Below the pieces are notes generated by a model. It did no database searches. It saw only the letters and a program-made list of their open reading frames with translations, and was not told the DNA's origin. A stretch of DNA of 64,000 nucleotides. Source: JADGHX01 sp963837755. Its GTDB lineage: Bacteria > Pseudomonadota > Gammaproteobacteria > Steroidobacterales > Steroidobacteraceae. The position numbers and the translations under genes are program-made. The stretch spans positions 1,045,893-1,109,892 of the forward strand of contig CAWIOP010000005.1 of assembly GCA_963837755.1 (NCBI GenBank), read 5' to 3'. This document shows positions 1-9,515 of this stretch, in pieces. Numbering within the stretch: position 1 is the first letter of the stretch; each line of letters opens with the position of its first letter.

Positions 1-2
1 CG

Positions 3-1511
3 TCAGCGGCGCACGTCGAGGATCTCACGCAGGGCCATTTCGAGAAGACACTCGTTGCCGAGGGCGAAGACGAGGCGGCCGGGCTGCAACGCGCGCTACA
101 GTCACTGCGCACGAAGATGGGTTACCAGATTGCCGAGAGCCGTCGCGAGGGGTCGCGAATCCGTCAGGCGCTCGACAAGACGAGTGCGAGCGTGATGCTG
201 GCCGATGAGAACTTCAACATCGTCTATGTGAACGATGCCGCCCACAGGCTTTTTCGGGAGGCGCAGGCGGACTTCCAGCGCGACCTGCCCACGCTCGACG
301 CTGAAAAGATCGTGGGCTCGAGCATCGACATCTTCCACCGCAATCCCGCGCATCAGCGCCAGCTGCTCGAGAGCCTGCGCGGCATGCACGCTGCCAACAT
401 ACGCATCGGGAGCCGAGCCATGCGGATCGTTGCGAGCACGGTGACGGATACGGACGGCCGGCGTCTCGGCACTGTCGTGGAGTGGTTCGATCGGACCCAG
501 GAGGTGCGCTCGGAGGAGGAAGTGAGCGCGATCGTGAAGAAGGCGCTGGCCGGCGACCTCACGGAGCGGGTTCGGCTGGAGGGGAAGACCGGGTTCTTCG
601 AAGTTCTCGGGCGCGGTCTCAACGAGCTGCTCGAGAACATGGCGACGATCATCCACGGGATGAAGACTGCGGCGACCGAGGTGCACCGTGGCGCGGAGGA
701 AATCTCCTCCGGCAACGCGAACCTGTCGCAACGAACGGAGGAGCAGTCTTCTTCACTCGAGGAGACGGCCTCTTCGATGGAGGAGATGACGTCCACGGTG
801 AAGCAGAACGCGGACAACGCGGCCCAGGCGAACCAGCTCGCCGCGGCCGCGCGCGATCAGGCCGAGAAGGGCGGCATGGTGGTCGGGAAGGCGGTGAACG
901 CCATGACCGAGATCAACGAGTCGTCCAGGAAGATCGCCGACATCATCGGAGTGATCGACGACATAGCGTTCCAGACCAACCTGCTCGCTCTCAATGCCGC
1001 GGTGGAGGCGGCACGCGCTGGCGAGCAGGGCCGGGGCTTCGCCGTCGTGGCGAGCGAGGTGAGGAATCTCGCCGGACGCTCGGCGACGGCAGCGAAGGAG
1101 ATCAAGAGCCTGATCCAGGACTCGGTCAGGAAAGTGGAAGACGGCTCGGCGCTGGTGACGCAGTCAGGGCAAACGCTCGAACAGATCATGTTGGCGGTCA
1201 AGAAGGTCTCGGACATCGTGGCCGAGATCGCGGCCGCCTCACGCGAGCAGTCCTCCGGCATCGAGCAGGTGAACCGGGCCGTGATGCAGATGGATGAGAT
1301 GACGCAGCAGAACGCGGCGCTCGTCGAACAGGGCACGGCCGCCTCGCAGGCGATGGCGGACCAGGCGCGCAACCTGAACGACGTGATGGCCCGGTATCGC
1401 ATCGGGGAATCGGCGTCCGCGAATTCGGGCGCAGCGGCGGCATCCGGCATCGTGCAGATGGAGCGTCGGGCGCCCAAGCGCCCATGGGGTAACAAGGGCA
1501 GGGCGGCGTGA
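3..1511 (+). CDS. Methyl-accepting chemotaxis protein (5' end outside window)
   Basis: The frame is open from the first bases of the window, so this is the 3' part (about 502 codons) of a larger gene; the internal ATG at 117 is not the start. Visible order: end of a HAMP-like segment (DLTQGHFEK), a PAS-like domain (about 55-165, LADENFNIVYVNDAAHRLF), a second HAMP-like stretch, then the long signalling coiled coil. The hairpin tip is nearly canonical (FQTNLLALNAAVEAARAGEQ, then GRGFAVVASEVRNLA), and glutamate/glutamine pairs for CheR/CheB methylation flank it (EEQSSSLEETASSMEEMTS). Such receptors bind CheW and CheA and control flagellar or pilus motility. The missing N-terminus presumably carries the transmembrane sensor. 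The PAS domain between HAMP units suggests cytoplasmic or redox sensing, which is inference. Confidence 0.93.
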   Translation, partial: SAAHVEDLTQGHFEKTLVAEGEDEAAGLQRALQSLRTKMGYQIAESRREGSRIRQALDKTSASVMLADENFNIVYVNDAAHRLFREAQADFQRDLPTLDAEKIVGSSIDIFHRNPAHQRQLLESLRGMHAANIRIGSRAMRIVASTVTDTDGRRLGTVVEWFDRTQEVRSEEEVSAIVKKALAGDLTERVRLEGKTGFFEVLGRGLNELLENMATIIHGMKTAATEVHRGAEEISSGNANLSQRTEEQSSSLEETASSMEEMTSTVKQNADNAAQANQLAAAARDQAEKGGMVVGKAVNAMTEINESSRKIADIIGVIDDIAFQTNLLALNAAVEAARAGEQGRGFAVVASEVRNLAGRSATAAKEIKSLIQDSVRKVEDGSALVTQSGQTLEQIMLAVKKVSDIVAEIAAASREQSSGIEQVNRAVMQMDEMTQQNAALVEQGTAASQAMADQARNLNDVMARYRIGESASANSGAAAASGIVQMERRAPKRPWGNKGRAA

Positions 1512-1962
1512 GTGCTGGAAGCTCAGAATCTGGTCTGACAGTTGCTGACTCTCTCTGGTGTTGGTCCCTCGTAGAGTCATGGTTGCTACGTTACCGCATG
1601 AGCGTGCGCGTGATTCTCTGACCAGCCCCTTCGCCGTATGGCGCGGGGATCTGACTTTGACGCCCGCCAGACAACGCTATCCACAGTGCGGTATATGTTC
1701 TACCGACCATTCCTTGAACTTGAAAACTCGTTGTGCGTGTGATGCTATGTTTCGGTCAGCGACACACAAGAGCAGAACGGCGCTGTCGGGGGGATTCGGA
1801 TCACTTGTTGTGCAAGCTGCCACAGTGCAGCTGTTGCGCGCGTGCTGTTGTCCGTGCGGAACGCCACATCAGGTGAGCTTCATTTCGGCTTTGGTCGAGA
1901 CTTCCCCGGCGTGGTTCGGCGAGTGTGGCGTGGGTTCGCGCTTAACTATTAAGGGGGGGTCA
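1512..1962 (+). promoter_or_regulatory. Leader and promoter region of the TonB receptor gene
   Basis: This 451-base stretch carries no convincing gene. It is less GC-rich than its surroundings. A candidate promoter is TTGAAA at 1720-1725 with a 17-base gap to TGCTAT at 1743-1748; the -10 match is poor (3 of 6), so this is weak. A long untranslated leader before the receptor start at 1963 is therefore likely. The last bases hold a strong purine-rich ribosome binding site (AAGGGGGGG, 1951-1959). Confidence 0.35.
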
Positions 1963-4900
1963 ATGAACAAGTCTTTCCAGCATGTATCGGTCGCGGCTTC
2001 GGTCGCCGCGATACTCGGTGGCGTCGCCATGGCCGGCTATGCGCCCGCCTCGCGGTCTGCAGAAGCAGACGGACAGCTCGAAGAGGTCACCGTAACCGGA
2101 TCGCGCATCGTGCGCAAAGACCTTGTGTCGAGCAGCCCGCTGGTGACGGTTGAGACCGAGGCGTTCGAAAGCAAGACGGGCCTGAACGTCGAAAATTATC
2201 TGAACCAGCTGCCGGAGTTCAACCCGGCCGCCTCGCCGGTAACGACTCAAGGCGACGTGCAGATCACGGCCGTGAACTCGGTCGGCATCGCTGCGGTATC
2301 GCTGCGCGGCTTTGGCCCCAACCGCAACCTGGTCCTGGTGGACGGCCATCGGCCGACCCCGATCAACGCGCTGATGGTGACGGACATCAACGGCATCCCT
2401 TCGGCGATGATCAAGCGGGTTGAAATCATCTCCGGCGGCGCTTCGGCCACGTACGGCGCTGACGCAATCGGTGGTGTGACGAATTTCATCCTGCGCGACG
2501 ATTTCCAGGGCCTGGAGGTCGATCTCCAGCGCGGCGCCAGCGAGGCCGGCGACGGTGATGAAAACCGGGTCACCGCGATCATGGGCACCAACGTCGGCTC
2601 GGGCCGCGGCAACATCACGATGGGCGCGGAATGGTACGACCGCAAAGCCGCCCTGGAGAAGAACCGCGACTTCTTCACGGATTCCTGGTCGGACCCGAAC
2701 GTGGCCAGCAACGACTTCTTCGTCTTCGGCTATAACGGCTACAACACGGGCTTCGCCCCGCCCAACGCCAACGCGTTGAATGCGGTCTTCGCCGGCCGCC
2801 CGGCCGGCACGGGTGTGTTTGCCCCGGGCCCCGGATTTGTCTCGGGGCTGAGGTTCAACTCCGACGGGACGCTCTTCGACACGGCGGGCAACAATCTCTA
2901 CAAGTACAAGGGGCCGATCGACGGAGTGGAATATGCCCTCCAGGATATCTATGACACCACGACTGCCACGCGAGGTGTCGAAATTCAGCAGCTGAAGTGG
3001 AACAACCTGCAAGCGTTGGCCAGCGCGCCACAGACGCGGTATTCGTTCTTCGGCTCCGGCAAATACGACTTCACCGACGACATTACCTTCTTCACGCGTG
3101 CGACCTATGCGGAAAGCAAGACGCGCACACTGCTGTTCCCGACCAACGCCAGCTTCGGCTGGGAGGCCAGCATCCCGTACAACCCGGCCACGGACAGCCC
3201 GGTCGATCCCACGCTGGACTATAGGGTTCTGGCGAACTCCACCATGGTGCTTGCGAACCCGACGGCCTTTGCCAACCCGGGGTACATCGCACACGGACAG
3301 GCGGGCGCCCAGCACCCGGTTCCGTTGGAGCTGGCCGTGCTGCTGAACAGCCGCGCCAATCCGGCCGGCACCTGGATCGCGGAAACCTACCCGACGGACA
3401 GCTTCGCCCAACGCGCCACGCTGAATACCAACACGGTGTGGCAGATCGAGACCGGGCTGAACTTCAAGCTGCCGGTCAAAGACTGGACCGGGGAGCTCTA
3501 TTACTCCCGCGGCCAATCCAGCACCTACAATGTTGCCTTCGGCAACAACTCGCTGACGCGCTGGCGGGCGCTGGTGACGACGGCCGATTACGGCCTCAAC
3601 GCCACCATTCAAGGCAACCAGGCCGGCGCTTCCCGCGGCTTCGGCACGGTGCCCGTGACTTGCACCACCGGTTTCTATGAGACGCTCTTCAACGGGGACG
3701 TCCGGCCGTCCGACGACTGCAAGTACGCGGTAGAGGCGACGCTGCAAACCCGCACCCAGAATCAGCAGGACATCGGGGAACTGAACTTCCAGGGCGGGCT
3801 GTTCGATCTGCCGGCCGGCGAACTTCGCGGCGCGGCGGGTTTCCAGTATCGAAAAAATGCGGCGCAGTTCAATCCGGATATTCTGCAGTCGACAGCGTCC
3901 TTCGCCGACCAGGTCATCGGCGTCTACCCCACCGGTTATCTGGACGCCTCGACCAACGTCAAGGATTACTACGCCGAATTGCTGGTGCCGGTGCTGTCCG
4001 ACCTGAAGTTCCTGAAGAAAGCCGAGCTCGAGCTGGGTGGTCGTGAATCCGATTACGCAGACACCAAGAGCACGTTCACCTTCAAGATCAATGGCAACGT
4101 GCAGTTGAACGACTCGGTACGCTTCCGCGGCGGCTATAACCGCGCCACGCGGGCGCCGAACCTCGGCGAACTGTTCCTGAACCGGCAGGAAATCTTCACC
4201 GTCGGTGGCGCGAACTTCGGCGATCCGTGCAGCGTTCGCTCCAATGCGCCGTACGGCGCCGGCGGCGCGGCGGCCGACCCGGTCATGTCGACCGGCGAGC
4301 CTGCGGCGCAACTCGCCGCTGGCCAGACGTCCGCGGGCGCGCAGAGCGCCTATCTGATCTGTCAGGCGCAAATGGGAGCGTTGGGCGCTAACGCGTTCTA
4401 CACCCAGAATGCCGTTGGCGGCGGAGGTTCGTTATTCAACTGGATACTCCAGGAGGGCAATCGGAACCTGGACTCGGAAAAGGCGGACACCTGGACGGCT
4501 GGCATGGTCTTCACCTCGAACTTCGACAGTCCGTGGCTTTCCGGTCTGTCGGCCGCGGTCGATTGGTGGAAGGTGGACATCTCTGACGCCATCCAGCAGT
4601 ACTCGGTCGATTATGCCCGTTACCTCTGCTATGGCACGGCCACTGTGACCGACGCAGCCGGGGCGGCGGCCCAGGCGGCGTCGAAAGAGTGCCAGAACGT
4701 TTCTCGCAACGCGGGCACCGGCGGTGCGAATACCATTCTGGTCGCGTATGACAACCAGGCCACGATCGCGACCTCGGGCATCGACGTGCAGCTCAACTGG
4801 CTCGCCGGGCTCTCGGATCTGGGCTTGGGCAAACTGCCTGGCCGCGTGGGCATGAGCGTCCAGGCCACCGTGCTGGACTATTACAAGACCAAGCAGTCTC

Positions 4901-5478
4901 CCACGGTTTACGATGTCGACACCGATTGGAAGGGCTCGCTGGGCCCGAACCTCACGGGCACCAACCCGGGCGCCTATTCCTACCGACTGAACACATCGTT
5001 CAGCTACATGCTCAGCAATGTGAGTATCAATCTGCGCTGGAGGCACCTGCCCTCGGTTATGTCAGCCGATCGAGCCCAGGAACGGGCCGTCGTCGCGAAC
5101 AACAAGGCGGTTGCGGCCGGCGCGCCGGGCATCTTGCTGAGCTACACGCCGTCAACGGCGATCAGTGCGAAGAGCTACGACATCATCGATCTGTCCGCCA
5201 ACTGGAACATCAACGAGACCCTCTCGCTTCGCGCTGGCGTCGACAATGTGTTCGACTTCGACCCGAGCGTCACCGGTGCGAACACCGGCAGCGGTGCGCG
5301 CCGGGGCTACCCGACTGGTACGGACTTGACCGCGGTCTGCGACGCTGCGGCTGAGGCCTTGGGCTGCGTGGACCCGGCCAACTACACCATCCCAAGTTCG
5401 GGCGCGGGGACGACGAGCGCTGGCTACTACGACACGCTCGGCCGTCGCTACTTCCTGGGTTTGAAAGCCAGTTTCTAG
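1963..5478 (+). CDS. TonB-dependent outer-membrane receptor, large type
   Basis: The protein has 1171 residues. Start ATG at 1963 is chosen because a G-rich ribosome binding site lies just upstream and a signal peptide follows (MNKSFQHVSVAASVAAILGG); the frame is open further upstream but without these. After the signal comes the TonB box region (EEVTVTGSRI), a plug domain (about 50-175, with SLRGFGPNRNLVLVDGHRP and the ATYGADAIGGVTNFI motif), then a long beta-barrel ending in an aromatic residue (RRYFLGLKASF), as outer-membrane proteins do. It would import a bulky nutrient using TonB-ExbBD energy. The length exceeds a siderophore receptor (about 700) and resembles carbohydrate/peptide-type receptors of oligotrophic proteobacteria. 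The substrate cannot be read from the sequence. Confidence 0.92.
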   Translation: MNKSFQHVSVAASVAAILGGVAMAGYAPASRSAEADGQLEEVTVTGSRIVRKDLVSSSPLVTVETEAFESKTGLNVENYLNQLPEFNPAASPVTTQGDVQITAVNSVGIAAVSLRGFGPNRNLVLVDGHRPTPINALMVTDINGIPSAMIKRVEIISGGASATYGADAIGGVTNFILRDDFQGLEVDLQRGASEAGDGDENRVTAIMGTNVGSGRGNITMGAEWYDRKAALEKNRDFFTDSWSDPNVASNDFFVFGYNGYNTGFAPPNANALNAVFAGRPAGTGVFAPGPGFVSGLRFNSDGTLFDTAGNNLYKYKGPIDGVEYALQDIYDTTTATRGVEIQQLKWNNLQALASAPQTRYSFFGSGKYDFTDDITFFTRATYAESKTRTLLFPTNASFGWEASIPYNPATDSPVDPTLDYRVLANSTMVLANPTAFANPGYIAHGQAGAQHPVPLELAVLLNSRANPAGTWIAETYPTDSFAQRATLNTNTVWQIETGLNFKLPVKDWTGELYYSRGQSSTYNVAFGNNSLTRWRALVTTADYGLNATIQGNQAGASRGFGTVPVTCTTGFYETLFNGDVRPSDDCKYAVEATLQTRTQNQQDIGELNFQGGLFDLPAGELRGAAGFQYRKNAAQFNPDILQSTASFADQVIGVYPTGYLDASTNVKDYYAELLVPVLSDLKFLKKAELELGGRESDYADTKSTFTFKINGNVQLNDSVRFRGGYNRATRAPNLGELFLNRQEIFTVGGANFGDPCSVRSNAPYGAGGAAADPVMSTGEPAAQLAAGQTSAGAQSAYLICQAQMGALGANAFYTQNAVGGGGSLFNWILQEGNRNLDSEKADTWTAGMVFTSNFDSPWLSGLSAAVDWWKVDISDAIQQYSVDYARYLCYGTATVTDAAGAAAQAASKECQNVSRNAGTGGANTILVAYDNQATIATSGIDVQLNWLAGLSDLGLGKLPGRVGMSVQATVLDYYKTKQSPTVYDVDTDWKGSLGPNLTGTNPGAYSYRLNTSFSYMLSNVSINLRWRHLPSVMSADRAQERAVVANNKAVAAGAPGILLSYTPSTAISAKSYDIIDLSANWNINETLSLRAGVDNVFDFDPSVTGANTGSGARRGYPTGTDLTAVCDAAAEALGCVDPANYTIPSSGAGTTSAGYYDTLGRRYFLGLKASF

Positions 5479-5585
5479 AAGCAAACGTTACTTCGCAAAT
5501 GGGGCGGCGGGCCAATCGGCTCGCCGTCTTCCGCGTCGGCGCGGTTCACTGTGGAGTGCTTGCATGAAGAAACGGTGCCGGGTTC

Positions 5586-5663
5586 GCAAGCACACTGCTG
5601 ACGGGCAATGTGTACGACGTGCTGGGACGCCGGTACTACCTCGGCGTGAAGATGACCTTCTGA
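5586..5663 (+). pseudogene. Stranded C-terminal scrap of a second TonB-dependent receptor
   Basis: In this frame the sequence reads TLLTGNVYDVLGRRYYLG, then VKMTF and a stop. It is strikingly like the end of the intact receptor just upstream (YYDTLGRRYFLGLKASF). No receptor body precedes it: the frame has no start or plug sequence in the 107 bases after the receptor's stop. The simplest reading is that a second, tandem receptor gene was deleted by recombination, leaving about 23 codons. The terminator at 5700-5733 follows directly and probably belonged to the lost gene. Confidence 0.75.
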
Positions 5664-5699
5664 GTTAGCGCGAGACCTTCATACCCCTCCTGAAGGTCG

Positions 5700-5733
5700 G
5701 GGCGGCGAGCGGGATTGCTCGCCGCCCTTTTTT
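5700..5733 (+). terminator. Rho-independent terminator
   Basis: A perfect 11-bp GC-rich stem (GGGCGGCGAGC at 5700-5710 with GCTCGCCGCCC at 5717-5727), a six-base loop and a run of six T (5728-5733). It ends transcription from the receptor gene and the receptor scrap. Confidence 0.93.
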
Positions 5734-6191
5734 CGCCGTTCCCTTGCACGCAAGGCGATACCGTTCGCCGCTCGTTATCGATTCAGTCAGGGCAACACAG
5801 ACGCTCATAACGTAACCGCTGAAGATCGATTCGTCTGCCTTCGTTGTAGCGTGGGCTGAATAGCTGTTCATTGCCCCCGGCCCCACGATCCACAGTAGAG
5901 GCGGTTGGGTTGCACGAAGACATTCCCATTTCCGATGTGCGTTGAGCCGTGCAGAGCGGGGCTCATGGCATCCTTCATGATCACCCTCACAGCAGCGTTT
6001 GAGCGGCGATCGAAACCTTCGGTCAGGTAATTCCGTTTTGGATCGCTGCAGAATGCCGGCAACCAATCGGTGTCTCGCAAATGGGCATTGCGCGTCATGA
6101 GACAGGGTTCAATTCTCCCATGGGGTCAGCGGCCGCCGAGGAGATGGCGTCGATGTCCAACCGTCGACGCCCACTTCTGGATCCGACTGTC
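5734..6191. other. Intergenic region, no supported gene
   Basis: Base composition drops here relative to the neighbours. Short open frames exist on the minus strand (to about 6098) but none has a ribosome binding site, a family signature or typical codon use. I see no tRNA, terminator or repeat in it. It may hold decayed sequence. Confidence 0.4.
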
Positions 6192-6383
6192 TCAGGCCGC
6201 CCGTCGCCGCAGCGAAATGCCTTCCTTCGAAGCCTTCAATTGCACGGCCACCGTGGTGCGTTTGAATATACGCGCAAGCTGAGCAAGCGTTTTCTTGCCA
6301 GCCTGCTGGCGCAACGTCTTCACATCTGCCTTAGGCCAGCGGCTTATCTGTTTCCGACGAACGACTTTCTTCTGACGAGCCAT
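6192..6383 (-). CDS. Small basic protein, Myb/SANT-like helix-turn-helix
   Basis: 63 residues starting MARQKKVVRRKQISRWPKAD. The body (DVKTLRQQAGKKTLAQLARI, then FKRTTVAVQLKASKEGISLR) looks like a short helix-turn-helix of the type that proteobacterial small proteins use: a W-containing N-terminal helix, then an AQLAR.FKRT recognition-like segment. The start at 6383 is chosen over an ATG 11 codons upstream because conserved-looking sequence begins there. DNA binding is inferred from the fold-like pattern and the strong basic charge. Neighbours give no functional hint. Confidence 0.6.
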   Translation of the reverse strand: MARQKKVVRRKQISRWPKADVKTLRQQAGKKTLAQLARIFKRTTVAVQLKASKEGISLRRRAA

Positions 6384-7051
6384 GAGTTCACCAAGACAAC
6401 CAAAAAGGGTGCGCATTCTAGCCTGAGTGTTGAGCCCATGCGCGACCCTGGATTTGAAAGCCAGTCAGCATTGCCGCGACCTTCGCTTCAGGAGCTTCGC
6501 AGTCCCAGCGATGCGTCGACCGCAGCGGCCCAGTCAGGAGCCAACCCCATCCGCTCGCCGTTGAGGTCCAATCCGCCCGCGAGGGCTTTGTCAATCTGTT
6601 TGCGGATCGCCGCATCCTCATCTGTGCGTTCCTGCGGCTGGCCTGTCAGAGCGATAAAATGCTCCGCGGACCAGCCCTGCCTCGAGCTTTTCCTTGCCCG
6701 CGGATTCGGCGTGGCACGGTGCACTAATCTGGTCGCGGCGGCGCTGATCGCCAGCATGTCAGCCTGTGGTAGCAGCTCAGACGACGACGACAGCCGCAAG
6801 CCCGCGGTGCAGGTGTTCGTGAAGGCCGGCGGCAACGTGTGCGCGATACGAGAGCAAGAGCTGTCGTGCCGCGCCGGCGCGCGAATACGTGAGGGCGGTG
6901 AGTTTCGGGAAATCCGCGGGGGCGGACCGGCCGCGGCCGCCCCGCGAGATACGCCGGTGCCGCGCACATCACGAACGTCTGCACGCTGCGAATGGCACAC
7001 GCCAGGCTTCGCTTCGGGTCGCGGGGTTCCATAGCCGTAGTCACCGCGCGT
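6384..7051. other. Poorly coding region with a possible decayed lipoprotein
   Basis: No gene here is secure. On the plus strand a GTG at 6711 begins VARCTNLVAAALIASMSACG, which looks like a lipoprotein signal and a cysteine, followed by SSSDDDD and two cysteines in a pattern faintly like RCC1 repeats (NVCAIREQELSC). The frame runs to 7034 but its last 35 codons look random, so the gene is probably frameshifted or decayed. On the minus strand, codons ending at 6488 (APDWAAAVDASLGL) also look protein-like. Neither has a good ribosome binding site. Confidence 0.3.
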
Positions 7052-9502
7052 TTACAGCCTTCTCATGGCCACCTGTGGGTTCACCGCACTTGCCCTACGC
7101 GCCGGCAAACAGGCCGCCGCGATAGCCGCCACGACGACCAGAACGGTAACGGCGCTGATAGTCAGCGGATCGTAGTTCCCTACCTGGTAGAGGTTGGCCG
7201 CCAGCAGGTTCCCCGCGATGATGGAAGCCAGGTGACCGAATACCAGTCCGGCGATCGTCAACACAACGGCCTGTCGCAACACCATCCAGACGACTTCGTA
7301 GCGTTGTGCTCCGAGCGCAACGCGAATTCCAATCTCGCGCGTACGAAGACTGACTGAGTACGCGACCAGGCCCGCAATGCCCGCCAGTGTGATCACCAAT
7401 GCAGCCCCGCCGAAAGCGCCGAGCAGCACGGCAACGAGGCGAGGGGAGGAGATCGCATTCTCGAGCAGCTGTTCCAACGACTGAATGCTGTCGACCGCCT
7501 GCTCTGGATCCAGCTGGTGCACGACCTGTCCGATCTGCCGATCCAGCATGCTCCCGGAACCCGATTTCCGGATGAGAACGTTCAGAGTCGCCGATGGAAA
7601 CTGCAGAAACGGCACGTAAAGCTGTGGCTTCACGTCCTCGGCCAGGTTGTACCGTCTCTCGTTTCCGACTATGCCGATGACCTTGTGCCAGGTCTTCCCT
7701 TTGTCCGCTGATACATACTGGCCGATCGCGTTGCCGCCCGGCCAATACGTCGTCGCCATCCGTTCGTTCGCGAGGACGACAGGCTCCGAGCGTTCGTCAT
7801 CGTCTGCCGTGAAGGCCCGCCCTTCCAGCACCGGGACCTGGAGCGTCGTGAAGTAAGACGGCGTCGCCTTGCGGACGACTACCGGGCTTTGCGCGCCGCT
7901 GCGCGCGCCTCCATCCTCTTCCGTACCGCCTCGAACCATGATATCCACGCGATCGACCGGGTTGGTTTCCGCGGCACCATCCAGGGGATAAGTGGATGCA
8001 ATGGCCACGGCACCTGCATCCGGCAGCGCTCCAATTTCACGCTCGACTCGCCGCAGGAAGTCACGTTGCAGCCCGGCTGTCCGATACTTGCTCCAGTTCA
8101 GCTCCACCCGTGCTACAACCACTCCTTCGGGGTTGAAACCCAGATCGCGCTCCTGCAGCTTGAAGATGCTTCGGGCCATCAACCCGGTGCTGACCAGCAA
8201 CACGAACGTGATGGCGATCTGACTCGCCACCAGTACTTTTCGCAGGCTCTGCTTGTGCTCCGGTGCCGTGGACTTGTCACTGCTTTCTCGTAACGCGGTG
8301 ACGATGCTGCTCCTGGATAGAGCGGGCAGGAGGCCGACACCTATTCCGGTCAGAATGGAAATGCCCAGCGCAAAGGCCAGCACGCTTCCATCGATCGAGA
8401 TTTCGGAAGCCCGCTGCGAGAATCGGGAAGCCAGCTCCGAGAGTTTTCCGAGCGCCGCCTGGGCCAGCACCAGCCCCATGCTTCCGCTGATCAGAGTAAG
8501 CAACACGCTCTCCGTAACCAGCATTCGGACGATGCGGCCACGGCTGGAACCAACGGCAATCCGCACCGTGAGCTCCTTGCGTCGCTGCAGCTGCTGCGTG
8601 ACGAGCAAGTTGGCGACGTTCGCGCATGCCAGCAGCAGCACCAGGAGCGTTGCTCCGAATAGAATGAAGAACGTTGGCTTTGCCTGGCGCGATATCTCTT
8701 CGTGCACCGATGTCAATGAGGTGGAAAACCCCGCCTCGGACGGGTAGCTCTGTGGGTATGCCTGATGCATCCGCGAAGCGACATTCGACACTTCCGTCGC
8801 TGCGCCAGCCAAAGATGCGTCCGTCGCGAGACGGCCGATCACGCTCACCATTCGAGCCTGACGCGAGCCAACGACTCCTTCGCTCGACCGAAACGGGCAC
8901 CCTGTGGTCGGCATGTAAAGGTCGTTCCGATCCGGGAACTGTACGTAAGGTGGCAGCACGCCGATGACGCGATGTGTCCTGTCGTTCATGCTCAGGTATC
9001 GCTGGGTAACGTTCCGCTCCCCGCCGAATTGCTTCATCCAGAAGTCATGACTCAGCACCACCACGGCTTCAGCGCCGCTGACCTCATCGTCCGGGGTGAA
9101 TGCGCGGCCGACGACCGGCTTGATGCCCAGGACGGAGAAGAAATTGCTGGAAACCACGCCGACCGCCACTCTGGTCGCCCGCTCCTCGCCGAGCACGGTG
9201 AAGGACATCGTGTGATATTCCACGATGTCCCGAAGGTTCCGGAGTTGCTCTCTGTAGTCCCTTACCTCCTGCACGGAGAAGGGGACGTCAGTGCCCTTCA
9301 GCTTCTGATGCTGCCTCAGCACCACGAGGCTTCCGTCGCTGTCGTATGGCAGCTTCTTCACTACGACATTGTTGAATGCGGAGAAGACAGCCGTGTTGAC
9401 GCCGATGGCCACTGCGAGCGTGCCAGTGATGACCAGGGCTGGTCCGGGCCGTCGCACCAGGCGCCTGCAGGCATAAGCGATATCGCGGAGAAGCGTTTTC
9501 AT
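7052..9502 (-). CDS. ABC transporter permease, MacB/ADOP type
   Basis: 816 residues; the start ATG at 9502 follows a good Shine-Dalgarno (GAGGGTGA) and begins MKTLLRDIAYACRRLVRRPG. The layout is that of the duplicated permeases: one membrane helix, a large periplasmic MacB-type domain, three helices with the FtsX core (LLLACANVANLLVTQQLQRR), then a second periplasmic domain and a second FtsX core (VSLRTREIGIRVALGAQRYE). Such proteins need a separate ATPase, and it is encoded 13 bases upstream (9516-10226), with an HlyD adaptor before that. The set forms a MacAB-like machine probably moving lipids, peptides or drugs outward. It is the last gene of the run that begins with the LytS/LytTR pair. 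Confidence 0.92.
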   Translation of the reverse strand: MKTLLRDIAYACRRLVRRPGPALVITGTLAVAIGVNTAVFSAFNNVVVKKLPYDSDGSLVVLRQHQKLKGTDVPFSVQEVRDYREQLRNLRDIVEYHTMSFTVLGEERATRVAVGVVSSNFFSVLGIKPVVGRAFTPDDEVSGAEAVVVLSHDFWMKQFGGERNVTQRYLSMNDRTHRVIGVLPPYVQFPDRNDLYMPTTGCPFRSSEGVVGSRQARMVSVIGRLATDASLAGAATEVSNVASRMHQAYPQSYPSEAGFSTSLTSVHEEISRQAKPTFFILFGATLLVLLLACANVANLLVTQQLQRRKELTVRIAVGSSRGRIVRMLVTESVLLTLISGSMGLVLAQAALGKLSELASRFSQRASEISIDGSVLAFALGISILTGIGVGLLPALSRSSIVTALRESSDKSTAPEHKQSLRKVLVASQIAITFVLLVSTGLMARSIFKLQERDLGFNPEGVVVARVELNWSKYRTAGLQRDFLRRVEREIGALPDAGAVAIASTYPLDGAAETNPVDRVDIMVRGGTEEDGGARSGAQSPVVVRKATPSYFTTLQVPVLEGRAFTADDDERSEPVVLANERMATTYWPGGNAIGQYVSADKGKTWHKVIGIVGNERRYNLAEDVKPQLYVPFLQFPSATLNVLIRKSGSGSMLDRQIGQVVHQLDPEQAVDSIQSLEQLLENAISSPRLVAVLLGAFGGAALVITLAGIAGLVAYSVSLRTREIGIRVALGAQRYEVVWMVLRQAVVLTIAGLVFGHLASIIAGNLLAANLYQVGNYDPLTISAVTVLVVVAAIAAACLPARRASAVNPQVAMRRL

Positions 9503-9515
9503 GCATTCACCCTCA

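Noticed and set aside
1960..4371. Long open frame on the minus strand through the TonB receptor
   Set aside because: It is a by-product of GC-rich codon use on the other strand: Arg/Ala/Val-rich, no family signature, no SD, and fully antisense to a well-supported gene. The same holds for the long antisense frames at 35405-36751, 44199-45476 and 55464-56828.
5868..6098. Minus-strand 76-codon frame in the intergenic region
   Set aside because: The sequence is less random than most shadows, but it has no SD, no family signature and lies in a stretch of altered composition.
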